Positions 40,187-49,378 of a stretch of DNA of 64,000 nt are shown in pieces. The stretch is from contig NZ_AFII01000001.1 in NCBI RefSeq assembly GCF_000214475.1, positions 124,001 to 188,000 of the forward strand, given 5' to 3'. Position 1 is the first letter of the stretch. Each line of letters starts with the position of its first letter. The DNA is from Parvimonas sp. oral taxon 110 str. F0139 (lineage in GTDB: Bacteria; Bacillota; Clostridia; Tissierellales; Peptoniphilaceae). The position numbers were made by a program, and so were the translations under genes. The notes beneath the pieces were generated by a model. That model saw only the letters and a list, made by a program, of their open reading frames with translations, searched no databases and had not been told where the DNA came from.

Positions 40187-40634
40187 TGAGAGCTGTAATA
40201 CAAAGAGTAAATTTTGCAAGAGTAGTAGTTGATGAGAAGGAAGTGTCCAGAATAAACAAAGGACTCCTTCTTTTTATTGGCTTTGGAAAAGAAGATACTA
40301 TTGATGATTTAAATTATATTTATAAAAAACTTTAAATCTTAGGATTTTTGAAGATAATAATTATAAAATGAATCATTCTGTTTTAGATAATGAATATGAA
40401 ATTTTAGTCGTGTCACAATTTACACTTTATGGAGATTGTAGAAAAGGAAACAGGCCTAGTTTTGATAATAGCTTATCAAGTTTTGAAGCTAGGAAAAAAT
40501 ATGAAGAATTTTTAAAGTTGTTTTACGATAATAATATTTTAGTAAAGACTGGAATTTTTCAAGCTGATATGAAAGTATTGTTAGAAAATGATGGTCCTGT
40601 TACAATCCAGCTGGACTCTAAAAAGAACTATTAG
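40186..40634 (+). CDS. dtd: D-aminoacyl-tRNA deacylase (one frameshift)
   Basis: About 149 residues after adding one A in the A6 run at 40324-40329. MRAVIQRVNFARVVVD is the family start. The restored middle reads LNLRIFEDNNYKMNHSV. SQFTLYGDCRKGNRPSF contains the active-site threonine of the SQFTL motif, and DMKVLLENDGPVTIQLDS is the end with the GPVT motif. It frees tRNAs wrongly charged with D-amino acids. The ATG overlaps the rsh stop by one base. Confidence 0.92.
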
Positions 40635-40643
40635 GAGAAAATT

Positions 40644-41267
40644 ATGAATATAAAAAGAATTGTTGTTGGAGTATATGCAGTAAATTGTTATATAGTTTAT
40701 AATGATAATAAAGATGGATTTATAGTTGACCCAGGAGGAGATAGTGATGATATTATAAAATTTGTTGATGAAGAAAAAATCAATTTAGAATTTATATTGT
40801 TAACTCATGGTCATGCTGATCATATTGGTGCAGCCAAGATTATAAAGGAAAAATATAATTTACCTATTTATGCAAGTATAAAAGAAAAAGAATTACTAAA
40901 AGATTCTATAATAAATTTGTCAAAATCAATTCCACCTTTTAAAGGAATTGAGTTGATAGCAGATAAATGGTTATATGATGAAGAGATAATTGATTTTCAT
41001 GGAGAAAAACTAAGTATAATGGAAACACCAGGACATACTGTTGGTAGTATCTGTATTCTTATGGATGGTGTATTGCTTTCAGGAGATACCTTGTTTAGAA
41101 TGAGCATAGGGAGAAGTGATTTAGCAACTGGAAGTTTTGATGAAATTATTAACTCAGTAAAAAAATTATATAATTTAAAAAAGGATTATAGAGTATTGCC
41201 TGGTCATGGAGCAGAAAGTACATTGCAGTTTGAAAAAGAAAATAATCCTTTTATGAAAAATATGTAA
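40644..41267 (+). CDS. Metallo-beta-lactamase-fold hydrolase (glyoxalase II-like)
   Basis: 207 residues of the MBL fold. VDPGGDSDDI, the metal site LLTHGHADHIGA (HxHxDH), ETPGHTVGS with the third histidine, LLSGDTLF with the bridging aspartate, and LPGHGAEST with the last. The closest families are YcbL/GloB-like thioester hydrolases; the substrate cannot be told. It follows dtd by nine bases, an order seen often in Firmicutes. Confidence 0.88.
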   Translation: MNIKRIVVGVYAVNCYIVYNDNKDGFIVDPGGDSDDIIKFVDEEKINLEFILLTHGHADHIGAAKIIKEKYNLPIYASIKEKELLKDSIINLSKSIPPFKGIELIADKWLYDEEIIDFHGEKLSIMETPGHTVGSICILMDGVLLSGDTLFRMSIGRSDLATGSFDEIINSVKKLYNLKKDYRVLPGHGAESTLQFEKENNPFMKNM

Positions 41268-41288
41268 AGATAGTGGGAGATACGAGAA

Positions 41289-42725
41289 ATGTATGATATT
41301 ATAGTAATAGGTTGTGGAGTAGTTGGAGCTAGTGTTGCCTATGAATTGTCTAAGTATGATTTAAAAGTTTTAGTACTTGAAAAAGAAATTGATGTCGCTG
41401 ATGGTACTACAAAGGCAAATAGTGGAATTTTACATTCAGGTTATGATCCTGAACCTGGAACATTAATGGCAAAGTTAAATGTAGAAGGTTCAAAAAGAAT
41501 TAAAGAATTGGTAAAAAAATTAGATGTTCAATATAATGAATGTGGTTCCTTAGTTTTAGCTTTTAATAAAGAAGATGAGAAAACTTTAGAAAAATTATTG
41601 GATAATGGAATAAAAAATGGTGTTGAAAATTTAAAAATTATCGATAAAGAAGAAATTGAAAAAATAGAACCCAATATTAATAAAACTGTTACTAAAGCTT
41701 TGTTTTCACCAGGTGCAGGAGTAATAGATCCTTGGGAATTATGTATAGCAATGTCTCAAGTTGCAGTTTCAAATGGAGTTGAAATAAAATTAAATAGTGA
41801 AGTTGTAGATATTATAAAGGAAGATGAAAAATTTATAGTAAAAACAAAAGATAATACATATACATCTGAATATATAGTAAATGCAGCTGGAGTAAATTCA
41901 GATAAAGTTCATAATATGGTATGTGAAAAGGAATTTGAGATTACACCATCTAAAGGTCAATATTTTATATTAGATAAGAGTCAAAAAGATTTAGTTAAAC
42001 ATGTTTTATTTCAATGTCCATCTAAAGTTGGTAAGGGAGTTTTAATCGCTCCAACATCACATAACAATATAATAATTGGACCTAATGCAGAAAGTAATTC
42101 TGAAATTTTTGATAAATCTACATCATTTGATGGATTAAATGAGGTAAAAGATAAAGTTTCAAAAACTATTTCTAATATTCCATATTGGGAAAACATCAAT
42201 AATTTTGCAGGGTTGAGAGCAAATAGTACAGAATCTGATTTTATAATCAGAGAGGCTAAAAGTTGTAAGAATTTTGTCGATTTAGCAGGGATTAAATCCC
42301 CAGGTCTAGCATCTTGTGCAGCTATAGGATTAATGTGTTTAGATATTTTAGAAAAAATTGGTGTTGAATTTGTAGAAAAAGAAAATTATATTGATAGCAG
42401 AAAGATTATAAGAATAAAACATTTATCTCCTGAAGAAAGAGCAAAAAAAATTAAGGGAAATCCTCTTTATGGAAATATAATTTGTAGATGTATTACAGTC
42501 TCTGAGGGAGAAATTATAGATTCATTAAGAATGCCTTTACCACCTAGAACTCTCGGTGCAGTAAAAAAAAGAACAGGAGCAGGAATGGGACGTTGTTTAG
42601 GTGGTTTTTGTGGTCCAAAAGTATTAGATATTATTTCAAGAGAACTAAATATTCCACCTGAAGAAGTTTATAATACTAATTTTGGAAGTTATATCATAAC
42701 AGGAAAAACAAAAGAAAGTGAGTAA
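41289..42725 (+). CDS. glpA: GlpA-like FAD-dependent glycerol-3-phosphate dehydrogenase
   Basis: 478 residues. Residues 1-370 are a DAO-type flavoprotein: IIVIGCGVVGASVAYELSKY-type FAD loop, then TTKANSGILHSGYDPEPGTL and FAGLRANSTESDFII. The C-terminal ~85 residues are a BFD-like [2Fe-2S] domain with cysteines in IICRCITVSEGEI and MGRCLGGFCGP. This layout is anaerobic GlpA in many Firmicutes. The substrate could be another 2-hydroxy acid, so the name carries some risk. First of a three-gene operon; the stop overlaps the next gene. Confidence 0.83.
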   Translation: MYDIIVIGCGVVGASVAYELSKYDLKVLVLEKEIDVADGTTKANSGILHSGYDPEPGTLMAKLNVEGSKRIKELVKKLDVQYNECGSLVLAFNKEDEKTLEKLLDNGIKNGVENLKIIDKEEIEKIEPNINKTVTKALFSPGAGVIDPWELCIAMSQVAVSNGVEIKLNSEVVDIIKEDEKFIVKTKDNTYTSEYIVNAAGVNSDKVHNMVCEKEFEITPSKGQYFILDKSQKDLVKHVLFQCPSKVGKGVLIAPTSHNNIIIGPNAESNSEIFDKSTSFDGLNEVKDKVSKTISNIPYWENINNFAGLRANSTESDFIIREAKSCKNFVDLAGIKSPGLASCAAIGLMCLDILEKIGVEFVEKENYIDSRKIIRIKHLSPEERAKKIKGNPLYGNIICRCITVSEGEIIDSLRMPLPPRTLGAVKKRTGAGMGRCLGGFCGPKVLDIISRELNIPPEEVYNTNFGSYIITGKTKESE

Positions 42726-44004
42726 AAAGTCTAAAATGGAAAAATATGATTTAGTTGTTATTGGAGGAGGTCCTGCAGGATTAGCTGCTGCATGTGAAGC
42801 TAAAAAAAATGGGATAGAAAAAGTATTGATTTTAGAAAGAGATAAAGAAGCAGGTGGAATTTTAAATCAATGCATCCATAATGGATTTGGATTACATTAT
42901 TTTAAGGAAGAATTAACTGGACCAGAATATGCCCAAAGATTTATTGATTTAGCAAAAGAATATAATGTTGAAATAAGATTAAATTCAATGGTATTAGATT
43001 TTGATAAAAATAAGGTTATTCATGCTATAAGTAAGGACTATGGATATCAGGTTATACAAGCCAAGGCTATCATATTAGCTATGGGTTGTCGAGAAAGAAC
43101 TAGAGGAGCAATTTCTATACCGGGAGATAGACCTTCAGGAGTATTGACTGCAGGATCTGCTCAAATGTATGTTAATATGCAAGGGTTAATGTGTGGAAAA
43201 AAGATTGTTATTTTAGGTTCAGGAGATATTGGATTAATAATGGCAAGAAGATTATCATTAGAGGGAGCTGAGGTTATCGCGTGCGTTGAACTTATGCCTT
43301 ATTCAAATGGATTAGCAAGAAATATTGTACAATGTTTAAATGATTATAATATTCCTTTACTTTTATCACATACAGTAACTAATATAATTGGTAAAGAAAG
43401 ACTTGAAAAAGTTGTTATAAGTAAGGTTGATGAAAATAGAATTCCTATAAAGGGTACTGAAATAGAATTAGAATGTGATACCTTATTGCTTTCAGTAGGA
43501 TTAATTCCTGAAAATGAAATTACTCGTGAAATTGGAATAGAAATTGATGGAAGAACAAAAGGTGCTTTTGTCTATGAAAATATGGAAACAAGCATGAATG
43601 GGGTTTTTGCTTGCGGTAATGTATGTCATGTTCATGATTTAGTTGATTTTGTTACAGGAGAAAGTCAAAAGGCTGGAAGAGCCGCTGCAAAATACATTTT
43701 TGATAATAATTTATTTGAAAGTAGAAAGATTGAGATTTTAAATGGAGATGGAATTTTTTATACAGTTCCTCAAAATATAAGAGTTGAGAATTTGGAAAAT
43801 AAATTAGAAATATTTTTTAGGGTAAAGAGCGTTGAGAAAAATGTTATAATTTCAGTTACGGATGAAAATGGTAATATTATTAAAGAATTCAAAAGGCCAC
43901 ATGTTGCGCCTGCTGAAATGGAAAAAATTTCGTTAACAAAAAAACAGATTGAATCTGTAACTACAGATAAAATAGTTATATCCATGAAAAAAGGAGACGA
44001 GTAA
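42718..44004 (+). CDS. FAD/NAD(P)-dependent oxidoreductase, partner of GlpA
   Basis: 428 residues with two Rossmann folds: LVVIGGGPAGLAAACEAKK (FAD) and KIVILGSGDIGLIMARRLSLEGAE (NAD), plus GVFACGNVCHVHDLVDFVT near the end. It resembles the NAD(P)-oxidoreductase subunits found beside GlpA-like proteins in Clostridia and Thermotogae. With the GlpA-like and DUF1667 proteins it probably forms one complex that passes electrons from glycerol 3-phosphate. The start is uncertain: the GTG at 42718 (overlapping the previous stop) or the ATG at 42736; neither has a strong ribosome site. Confidence 0.85.
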   Translation: MSKKSKMEKYDLVVIGGGPAGLAAACEAKKNGIEKVLILERDKEAGGILNQCIHNGFGLHYFKEELTGPEYAQRFIDLAKEYNVEIRLNSMVLDFDKNKVIHAISKDYGYQVIQAKAIILAMGCRERTRGAISIPGDRPSGVLTAGSAQMYVNMQGLMCGKKIVILGSGDIGLIMARRLSLEGAEVIACVELMPYSNGLARNIVQCLNDYNIPLLLSHTVTNIIGKERLEKVVISKVDENRIPIKGTEIELECDTLLLSVGLIPENEITREIGIEIDGRTKGAFVYENMETSMNGVFACGNVCHVHDLVDFVTGESQKAGRAAAKYIFDNNLFESRKIEILNGDGIFYTVPQNIRVENLENKLEIFFRVKSVEKNVIISVTDENGNIIKEFKRPHVAPAEMEKISLTKKQIESVTTDKIVISMKKGDE

Positions 44005-44006
44005 TT

Positions 44007-44351
44007 ATGAAAGATATGGTTTGTATTGTTTGTCCAGTTGGTTGTAGAATATCAGTTGATGAAGAAAATGATTATAAAGTCGTTGGAAATAAATGCCCAA
44101 AAGGTTCAAATTATGGAAAAAAAGAATTAACATTTCCAACCAGAACTATAACTTCAACAGTTAAGATAAAGAATGCTATACACAATAGATTACCAGTAAA
44201 AACTTCACAAGAAATTCCAAAAAATATGATTTTTGATATTATGAGAGAATTAAATAAGATTGAAGTTATTTCTCCTGTAAAAGTTGGAGATATAATTTTG
44301 GAAAATGTATTAGATACTGGAGCAAATATTATAGCAAGTAGAGATATGTAG
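44007..44351 (+). CDS. DUF1667 protein, small Fe-S-type subunit
   Basis: 114 residues. The N-terminus holds CIVCPVGCRISV and a later cysteine in GNKCPKGSNYGKKEL, giving a CxxCxxxC...C cluster likely to bind iron-sulfur. FPTRTITSTVKI and IPVKTSQEIPK-like (here LPVKTSQEIPKNM) follow. DUF1667 proteins occur next to GlpA-like and NAD(P)-oxidoreductase genes. AAAGGAG site. Last in its operon. Confidence 0.85.
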   Translation: MKDMVCIVCPVGCRISVDEENDYKVVGNKCPKGSNYGKKELTFPTRTITSTVKIKNAIHNRLPVKTSQEIPKNMIFDIMRELNKIEVISPVKVGDIILENVLDTGANIIASRDM

Positions 44352-44380
44352 TTGAAAAGTTTTTAAAACTATGGTATAAT
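44352..44380 (+). promoter_or_regulatory. Promoter of the rimP-nusA-infB operon
   Basis: TTGAAA (44352-44357), 17-base spacer, TATAAT (44375-44380). It begins at the last base of the preceding stop codon. Transcription should start near 44387, upstream of the leader hairpin. Confidence 0.75.
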
Positions 44381-44403
44381 AATTAAAAATATTCTTTTAT
44401 TAT

Positions 44404-44433
44404 AAAGAGTGGGTCATCCCACTCTTTCGTTTT
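44404..44433 (+). terminator. Leader terminator/attenuator of the rimP-nusA operon
   Basis: AAAGAGTGGG and CCCACTCTTT pair around TCAT, followed by CGTTTT. It lies downstream of the operon promoter and upstream of rimP, so it acts in the leader; it can also end the upstream glp-type operon. Confidence 0.75.
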
Positions 44434-44463
44434 AGTTTAATTACTGATTGAAAGGAGAAAAAA

Positions 44464-44927
44464 TTGAAAAAAGAAAATGAATTATTAGAAACTATTGAAA
44501 GAACTTTTAAAAATATTTTCTTAGAAAAAGGAATCTATTATGTAGATGCAGAATATGTAAAAGAGCCTAAGGGAAATGTATTAAGAATTTTTATTGACAA
44601 GGAAGGTGGAGTTGATTTAGATTCTTGTGAAATGGCAAGTAATATTGTAAGTGATTGGCTTGATGAAGTAGATCCAATAGAAGAATCATATTTTTTAGAA
44701 GTATCATCTCCTGGAGCTGAAAGAGAAATTAAAAACGATGAACAATTAGAAACTTTTATTGGTAAAAAGATTTTAATAAAATGTTATAAAAAATAAATAA
44801 TGAAAAAGAATTTATTGGAAAATTAAAATCTTTTGATAAAGAAAAAGTAACTTTAATAATGGGAAAATTAAATGTTGATTTTTTTAGGAAAGATATTGCA
44901 ATAATTAAATCACAAATTGAAATTTAA
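44464..44927 (+). CDS. rimP: Ribosome maturation factor RimP (one frameshift)
   Basis: About 154 residues after adding one A in the A6 run at 44788-44793. The N-terminal domain has VLRIFIDKEGGVDLDSCEMAS and LEVSSPGAEREI, the family signature. The restored C-terminal SH3-like domain reads KEFIGKLKSFDKEKVTLIMGK. It aids 30S maturation. TTG start after AAAGGAG. First gene of the rimP-nusA-ylxR-infB-rbfA operon. Confidence 0.92.
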
Positions 44928-44943
44928 GTTTAAGGAGAAGATG

Positions 44944-46059
44944 ATGAAAGGAACAACAGATTTTTTAAGAGCATTAGATGAAATTGAACGTGAAAAAGGT
45001 GTATCAAAGGAAATAATTTTTGATTCTTTAGAGAAAGCACTTTTGAAAAGTTATGAAAAAAACTTTGGAGAATACGAAAATGTTAAGATAAATATCAATA
45101 GAACTACTGGAAAAGTTGAACTTTTTGCAATAAAGACAGTTGTAGAAAATGTTGAAGATAATATAACAGAAATTTCTTTGGATGATGCAAAAGCTATTAG
45201 TACGAAATATAACTTAGGAGATGAAGTGTCTATAAAACTAAAGACTATGGATTTTGGTAGAGTTGCTGCACAAACTGCAAGAAATATTGTTATCCAAAAG
45301 ATTAAAGATGCTGAAAGAGAAGTAATTTATAATGATTTTCAAGATAAAGAAAGAGAGTTAATATCGGGACAAATCCAAAGAATTGACAGAAATAATTTAT
45401 TTATAAATTTAGGAAAGCTTGAAGCAATTGTAACACCACCAGAACAAATTAAGAATGAAGTTTATCGAGTAGGTGAGAGATTAAAATTTTATGTTAAGGA
45501 AGTAAAGAATACTCCAAAGGGAGCTCAAGTTTTACTCTCAAGATCAGATGTTAATTTTGTTTTAAAATTGTTTGAATTAGAGGTTCCTGAAATTCTTGAA
45601 GGAATAGTAGAAATTCAATCAATTGCTAGAGAACCTGGTAGTAGAACAAAAATTTCAGTTTATTCAAAAAATGACGATGTAGATCCAGTTGGAGCTTGTG
45701 TTGGATATAAAAGATCAAGAGTAAGTTCAATTATTAAAGAATTGAGAGGAGAGAAAATTGATATTATTGTTTATAGCAAAGATGTAAAAGAATATTTATC
45801 AAACTCTCTTAGTCCATCAGAAGTAATAGCAGTATTTATTAATGAAAGTGAAAATAGAGCAAGAATAATAGTTCCAGATTCACAATTATCATTAGCTATT
45901 GGTAAAGAAGGACAAAACGCAAGACTTGCAGCAAAACTTACAAATTGGAGAATAGATATTAAGGGTTTAGAAAAATATAAAGAAGATATTAATAACGGAT
46001 TAATTGAAGTAAGTTTTGATGGAGAACAAGAATTTATCAATAATGGATTTGAATTATAG
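44944..46059 (+). CDS. nusA: Transcription termination/antitermination factor NusA
   Basis: 371 residues. The N-terminal RNA-polymerase-binding domain covers 1-130 (FLRALDEIEREKGVSKEII, FDSLEKALLKSYEK). S1 follows (LISGQIQRIDRNNLFINLG), then two KH domains (GVGYKRSRVSSIIKELRGE-like GACVGYKRSRVSSIIKEL, and IGKEGQNARLAAKLTNWRIDI). Length suits Gram-positive NusA, which lacks the acidic repeats. The ATG at 44944 is six bases after AAGGAG; an ATG at 44941 is too close. It may feed back on the leader hairpin upstream of rimP. Confidence 0.95.
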   Translation: MKGTTDFLRALDEIEREKGVSKEIIFDSLEKALLKSYEKNFGEYENVKININRTTGKVELFAIKTVVENVEDNITEISLDDAKAISTKYNLGDEVSIKLKTMDFGRVAAQTARNIVIQKIKDAEREVIYNDFQDKERELISGQIQRIDRNNLFINLGKLEAIVTPPEQIKNEVYRVGERLKFYVKEVKNTPKGAQVLLSRSDVNFVLKLFELEVPEILEGIVEIQSIAREPGSRTKISVYSKNDDVDPVGACVGYKRSRVSSIIKELRGEKIDIIVYSKDVKEYLSNSLSPSEVIAVFINESENRARIIVPDSQLSLAIGKEGQNARLAAKLTNWRIDIKGLEKYKEDINNGLIEVSFDGEQEFINNGFEL

Positions 46060-46067
46060 GTGATTTT

Positions 46068-46335
46068 ATGAAAACAAAAAAATTCCTATGAGAAAATGTG
46101 TTGCCTGTGGAGAACAAAAAGAAAAAAAGAGTTAATTAGAATTGTGAATAACAAAGAAGAAGGTGTTTTATTAGACATAACCGGAAAGAAAAACGGTAGA
46201 GGTGCTTATATTTGTATTTCAAGTAAATGTGTTGATAAAGCTAAGAAAAACAAGAGATTGAATATTGCATTAGAATCAGAAATAAGTAGTGAATTTTATG
46301 AAGAACTAAAAAAATATGTAGATTCTATTAAATAG
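46068..46335 (+). CDS. ylxR: YlxR-family RNA-binding protein (two frameshifts)
   Basis: About 89 residues after adding one A at 46075-46082 and one at 46121-46128. The restored start KIPMRKCVACGEQKEKKELIRI is the YlxR signature, and NGRGAYICISSKCVDKA the second block (GRGAYxC). A nucleoid or RNA-binding role is reported for YlxR. It overlaps the region right after nusA. The L7Ae-like ylxQ gene that usually lies between ylxR and infB is missing. Confidence 0.9.
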
Positions 46336-46350
46336 CAAAGGGGTGCTAGT

Positions 46351-48970
46351 ATGAGTAAAGTTAGAGTACATGAACTTGCAAAAGGTTTAAATCTTCAAAG
46401 CAAGGAATTAATTAATATAATTAGTAGTTTAGGGGTAGAAGTGAAAAGTCACATGTCTATTCTTGAAGGAAAAGATTTAGAGATTGTAATTGGACATTTT
46501 AGAAAAATTGAAGCAGAAAAAATAAGAAAGATGAAAAGAATCCTGTTAAAGGTGAAAACAAATCTGATGAAAAGAAAAATACTGTAAATAAAGATAAAAA
46601 AGATAACTTGAATAAAGATAATAGAAGTTCAAAAGACGGTTATAATAAAGATAATAGGACATTTAATAAAGATAAAAAAGAATCTTATAATAAAGATAAT
46701 AGAAATTTTGGTAAGGACAAGAAAGATGCTTATAATAAGGATAAAAAGCAAAATTTCAATAAAGATAGTAAGTCATTTAATAAAGATAAAAAAGAATCTT
46801 ATAATAAAGATAATAGAAATTTTGGTAAGGACAAGAAAGATGCTTATAATAAGGATAAAAAGCAAAATTTCAATAAAGATAATAGACCTTATAATAAAGA
46901 TAAAAGAGATGGATACAATAAAGACAATAGAAACTTTAGTAAGGATAAAAAAGATTTTGGAAAAAAATTCGACGATAGGAATAGAGAGTTTTTAGATGAT
47001 GTTGTAGAAGTAGATCCAGCAATAGAAAAGAGAGATGCTAGAAAAACACATTTACAAGGTCAAGAGAAAAACAAAAAAATAAGTCATTAAATGAACATAA
47101 AATGAGAGAAGATAGAAATCCTAATCTTATTTTAAAACCTACTAAAAAGAAGAATAAAGCAAACCATAAAACTAAAAGTGATAGTGACTTAGAATTTGAA
47201 AACAAGGTAGAAAATGTTGGAGAAATTAAAATTCCTGAAAGTATTACAGTTAAAGATTTTTCTGAAAGTTTAGGAGTTAATAGTTCTCAAGTTATTTCAA
47301 AGCTAATTGCTTTAGGTATAATGGCTGGGCTTAATCAAGAAATTGATTTTGACTGTGCAAGTTTGATTGCAGAAGAGTTTGGAAAAACAGTTGTATTAGA
47401 AACACCTGAAATAACTGAAGAAAATGAAATTTTATCATTAGATTATGAAGATAAAAAAGAAGATTTAGTAACAAGACCTCCTGTTGTAACAGTAATGGGT
47501 CATGTTGACCACGGTAAGACTTCTTTGTTAGATTATATTAGAAAGTCTAAAGTTACATCTCAAGAGGCTGGTGGGATTACACAACATATAGGAGCTTATA
47601 CAGTAAATGTTAATAATAGTAAAATAGTATTTTTAGATACTCCTGGACACGAAGCGTTTACAGCAATGCGTTCTAGAGGAGCAAAAGTTACTGATATTTC
47701 TATTCTTGTAGTTGCTGCAGATGATGGAGTTATGCCTCAAACTATTGAAGCAATTAATCATTCAAAAGATGCTGGAGTACCAATTATAGTAGCCATCAAT
47801 AAAATAGATAAAGAAGGAGCTAATCCTGAAAGAGTAAAGACTGAACTTGCAGATAATGGATTATTACCTGAAGACTGGGGTGGAGATGTAATTACTATGC
47901 CAGTATCAGCTAAAACTGGAGAAGGAATTGATGAATTACTAGAAATGGTGTTAATGGTTGCTGAAGTTGAAGAATTAAAAGCAAATCCAAATAGAATGGC
48001 TATTGGAACTGTAATTGAAGCACAGCTTGATAAAGGAAGAGGGCCGGTAGCGACAATTTTAGTACAAAAAGGTACTTTAAATTCTGGAGATATAGTTATT
48101 TCAGGAACTTCTACAGGAAGAATTAGAGCTATGTTTGATGATAAAGGAAAGAAAATTAAGAAGGCTACACCTTCAATGCCAGCCGTTATTTTAGGACTTT
48201 CAGAAGTACCAGAAGCTGGAAGTTTTATATATGCAGTTAAGGATGAAAAAACAGCTAGAGGATATGCTCAAAGAATTATAAATGTTCAAAAAGAAAATAT
48301 GATCGCTTCAGGAAGTAAAGTTTCACTTGATGATTTATTTGATAAGATTCAAGATGGTAATTTAAAAGAAATTAAAATAATTGTTAAAACTGATGTAAGA
48401 GGAACTGTTGACGCAGTTAAAAATTCTTTAGAAAAATTGAGTAATGAAGAAGTTAAAGTTAATATAATCCACGGTGCTGTTGGAGGAATCAATGAATCTG
48501 ATGTAATGTTAGCTGCTGCAAGTAATGCTATAATAATTGGATTTAATGTTAGACCTTCACAAGGAGCAATCGACTTATCCAGACATGAAAATGTTGATGT
48601 CAGAACATATAGAGTAATATATGATGCAATCGAAGATATTAAATTAGCTGTAAAAGGAATGTTGGCTCCTACTTTTGTTGAAGAAGTAATTGGTAGAGCT
48701 GAAGTTAGAGCAACATTTAAAGTTCCAGGAATAGGTACTGTAGCTGGAGTTTATGTATTAAATGGTAAAGTTACTAGAAATGCAAAAGTAAGACTTCTTA
48801 GAGATGGAATAATCTTACATGAAGGAGAAATTAGTTCATTGAAAAGATTTAAAGACGATGCAAAAGAACTTTTAACTGGATATGAAGGTGGATTGGGAAT
48901 AGCAAATTATAATGATTTAAAAGAAACTGATATAATTGAAGCTTATATTGACAAGGAAGTTGAAAGATAG
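46351..48970 (+). CDS. infB: Translation initiation factor IF-2 (two frameshifts)
   Basis: About 873 residues after adding one A at 46519-46525 and one at 47070-47077. The IF2_N domain ([21 protein letters not shown]) is followed by a ~200-residue linker of Asn-Lys-Asp repeats, then a second IF2_N-like domain ([20 protein letters not shown]). The G domain has [25 protein letters not shown] and NKIDKEGAN, followed by domains II-IV. IF-2 places fMet-tRNA on the 30S subunit. The factor is essential, and both breaks lie in the A-rich linker coding region. Start ATG after AAAGGGG. Confidence 0.94.
46660..46887 (+). repeat. 114-bp tandem repeat inside infB
   Basis: Two near-identical copies of a 114-base unit (46660-46773 and 46774-46887). 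The period is exact: the same AATCTTATAATAAAG string starts at 46681 and 46795. Each unit encodes 38 residues built from [YF]NKD[NK] blocks. A whole number of codons keeps the frame. Confidence 0.9.
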
Positions 48971-48979
48971 AGGTTTTTT

Positions 48980-49378
48980 ATGAATACAAAAAGACTTGGG
49001 AGAATAGAATCTGAAATTAATAGAGTTTTATCAGATGCTATATATAATGGAATTAAAGATAATAGAATAAATCCATCAATAACAAATATAACAAAAGTTA
49101 GCGTAACAAATGATTTAGGGATTTGTTACGTTAGCATAGGTATTTTTGGAGATGAAAAAACTAAAGATAAAATTATGAAGGGTTTAGAAAGTGCAACTGG
49201 ATATATGAAAAAAAGAATTGCAGATGCTTTAGATTTAAGACACACTCCAAAATTAATTTTCAAGTTGGATGAATCTTTTGAAAAAGCAGCTTTAATGAAT
49301 GAATTAATAATAAAAGTTTCAAAAGAGGATAGAGAAAAGAGAGAATTATATGGTAATGTTGATGAAGAAGAACAATAG
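48980..49378 (+). CDS. rbfA: Ribosome-binding factor A
   Basis: 132 residues. KH-like fold: RLGRIESEINRVLSDAIYNGIKD, then ITKVSVTNDLGICYVSIGIFG and the C-terminal LRHTPKLIFKLDESFEKAALMNEL, the RbfA signature. It helps late 30S maturation. The ATG follows AGAGG. Its stop overlaps the start of the next gene by about 29 bases. Confidence 0.94.
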   Translation: MNTKRLGRIESEINRVLSDAIYNGIKDNRINPSITNITKVSVTNDLGICYVSIGIFGDEKTKDKIMKGLESATGYMKKRIADALDLRHTPKLIFKLDESFEKAALMNELIIKVSKEDREKRELYGNVDEEEQ

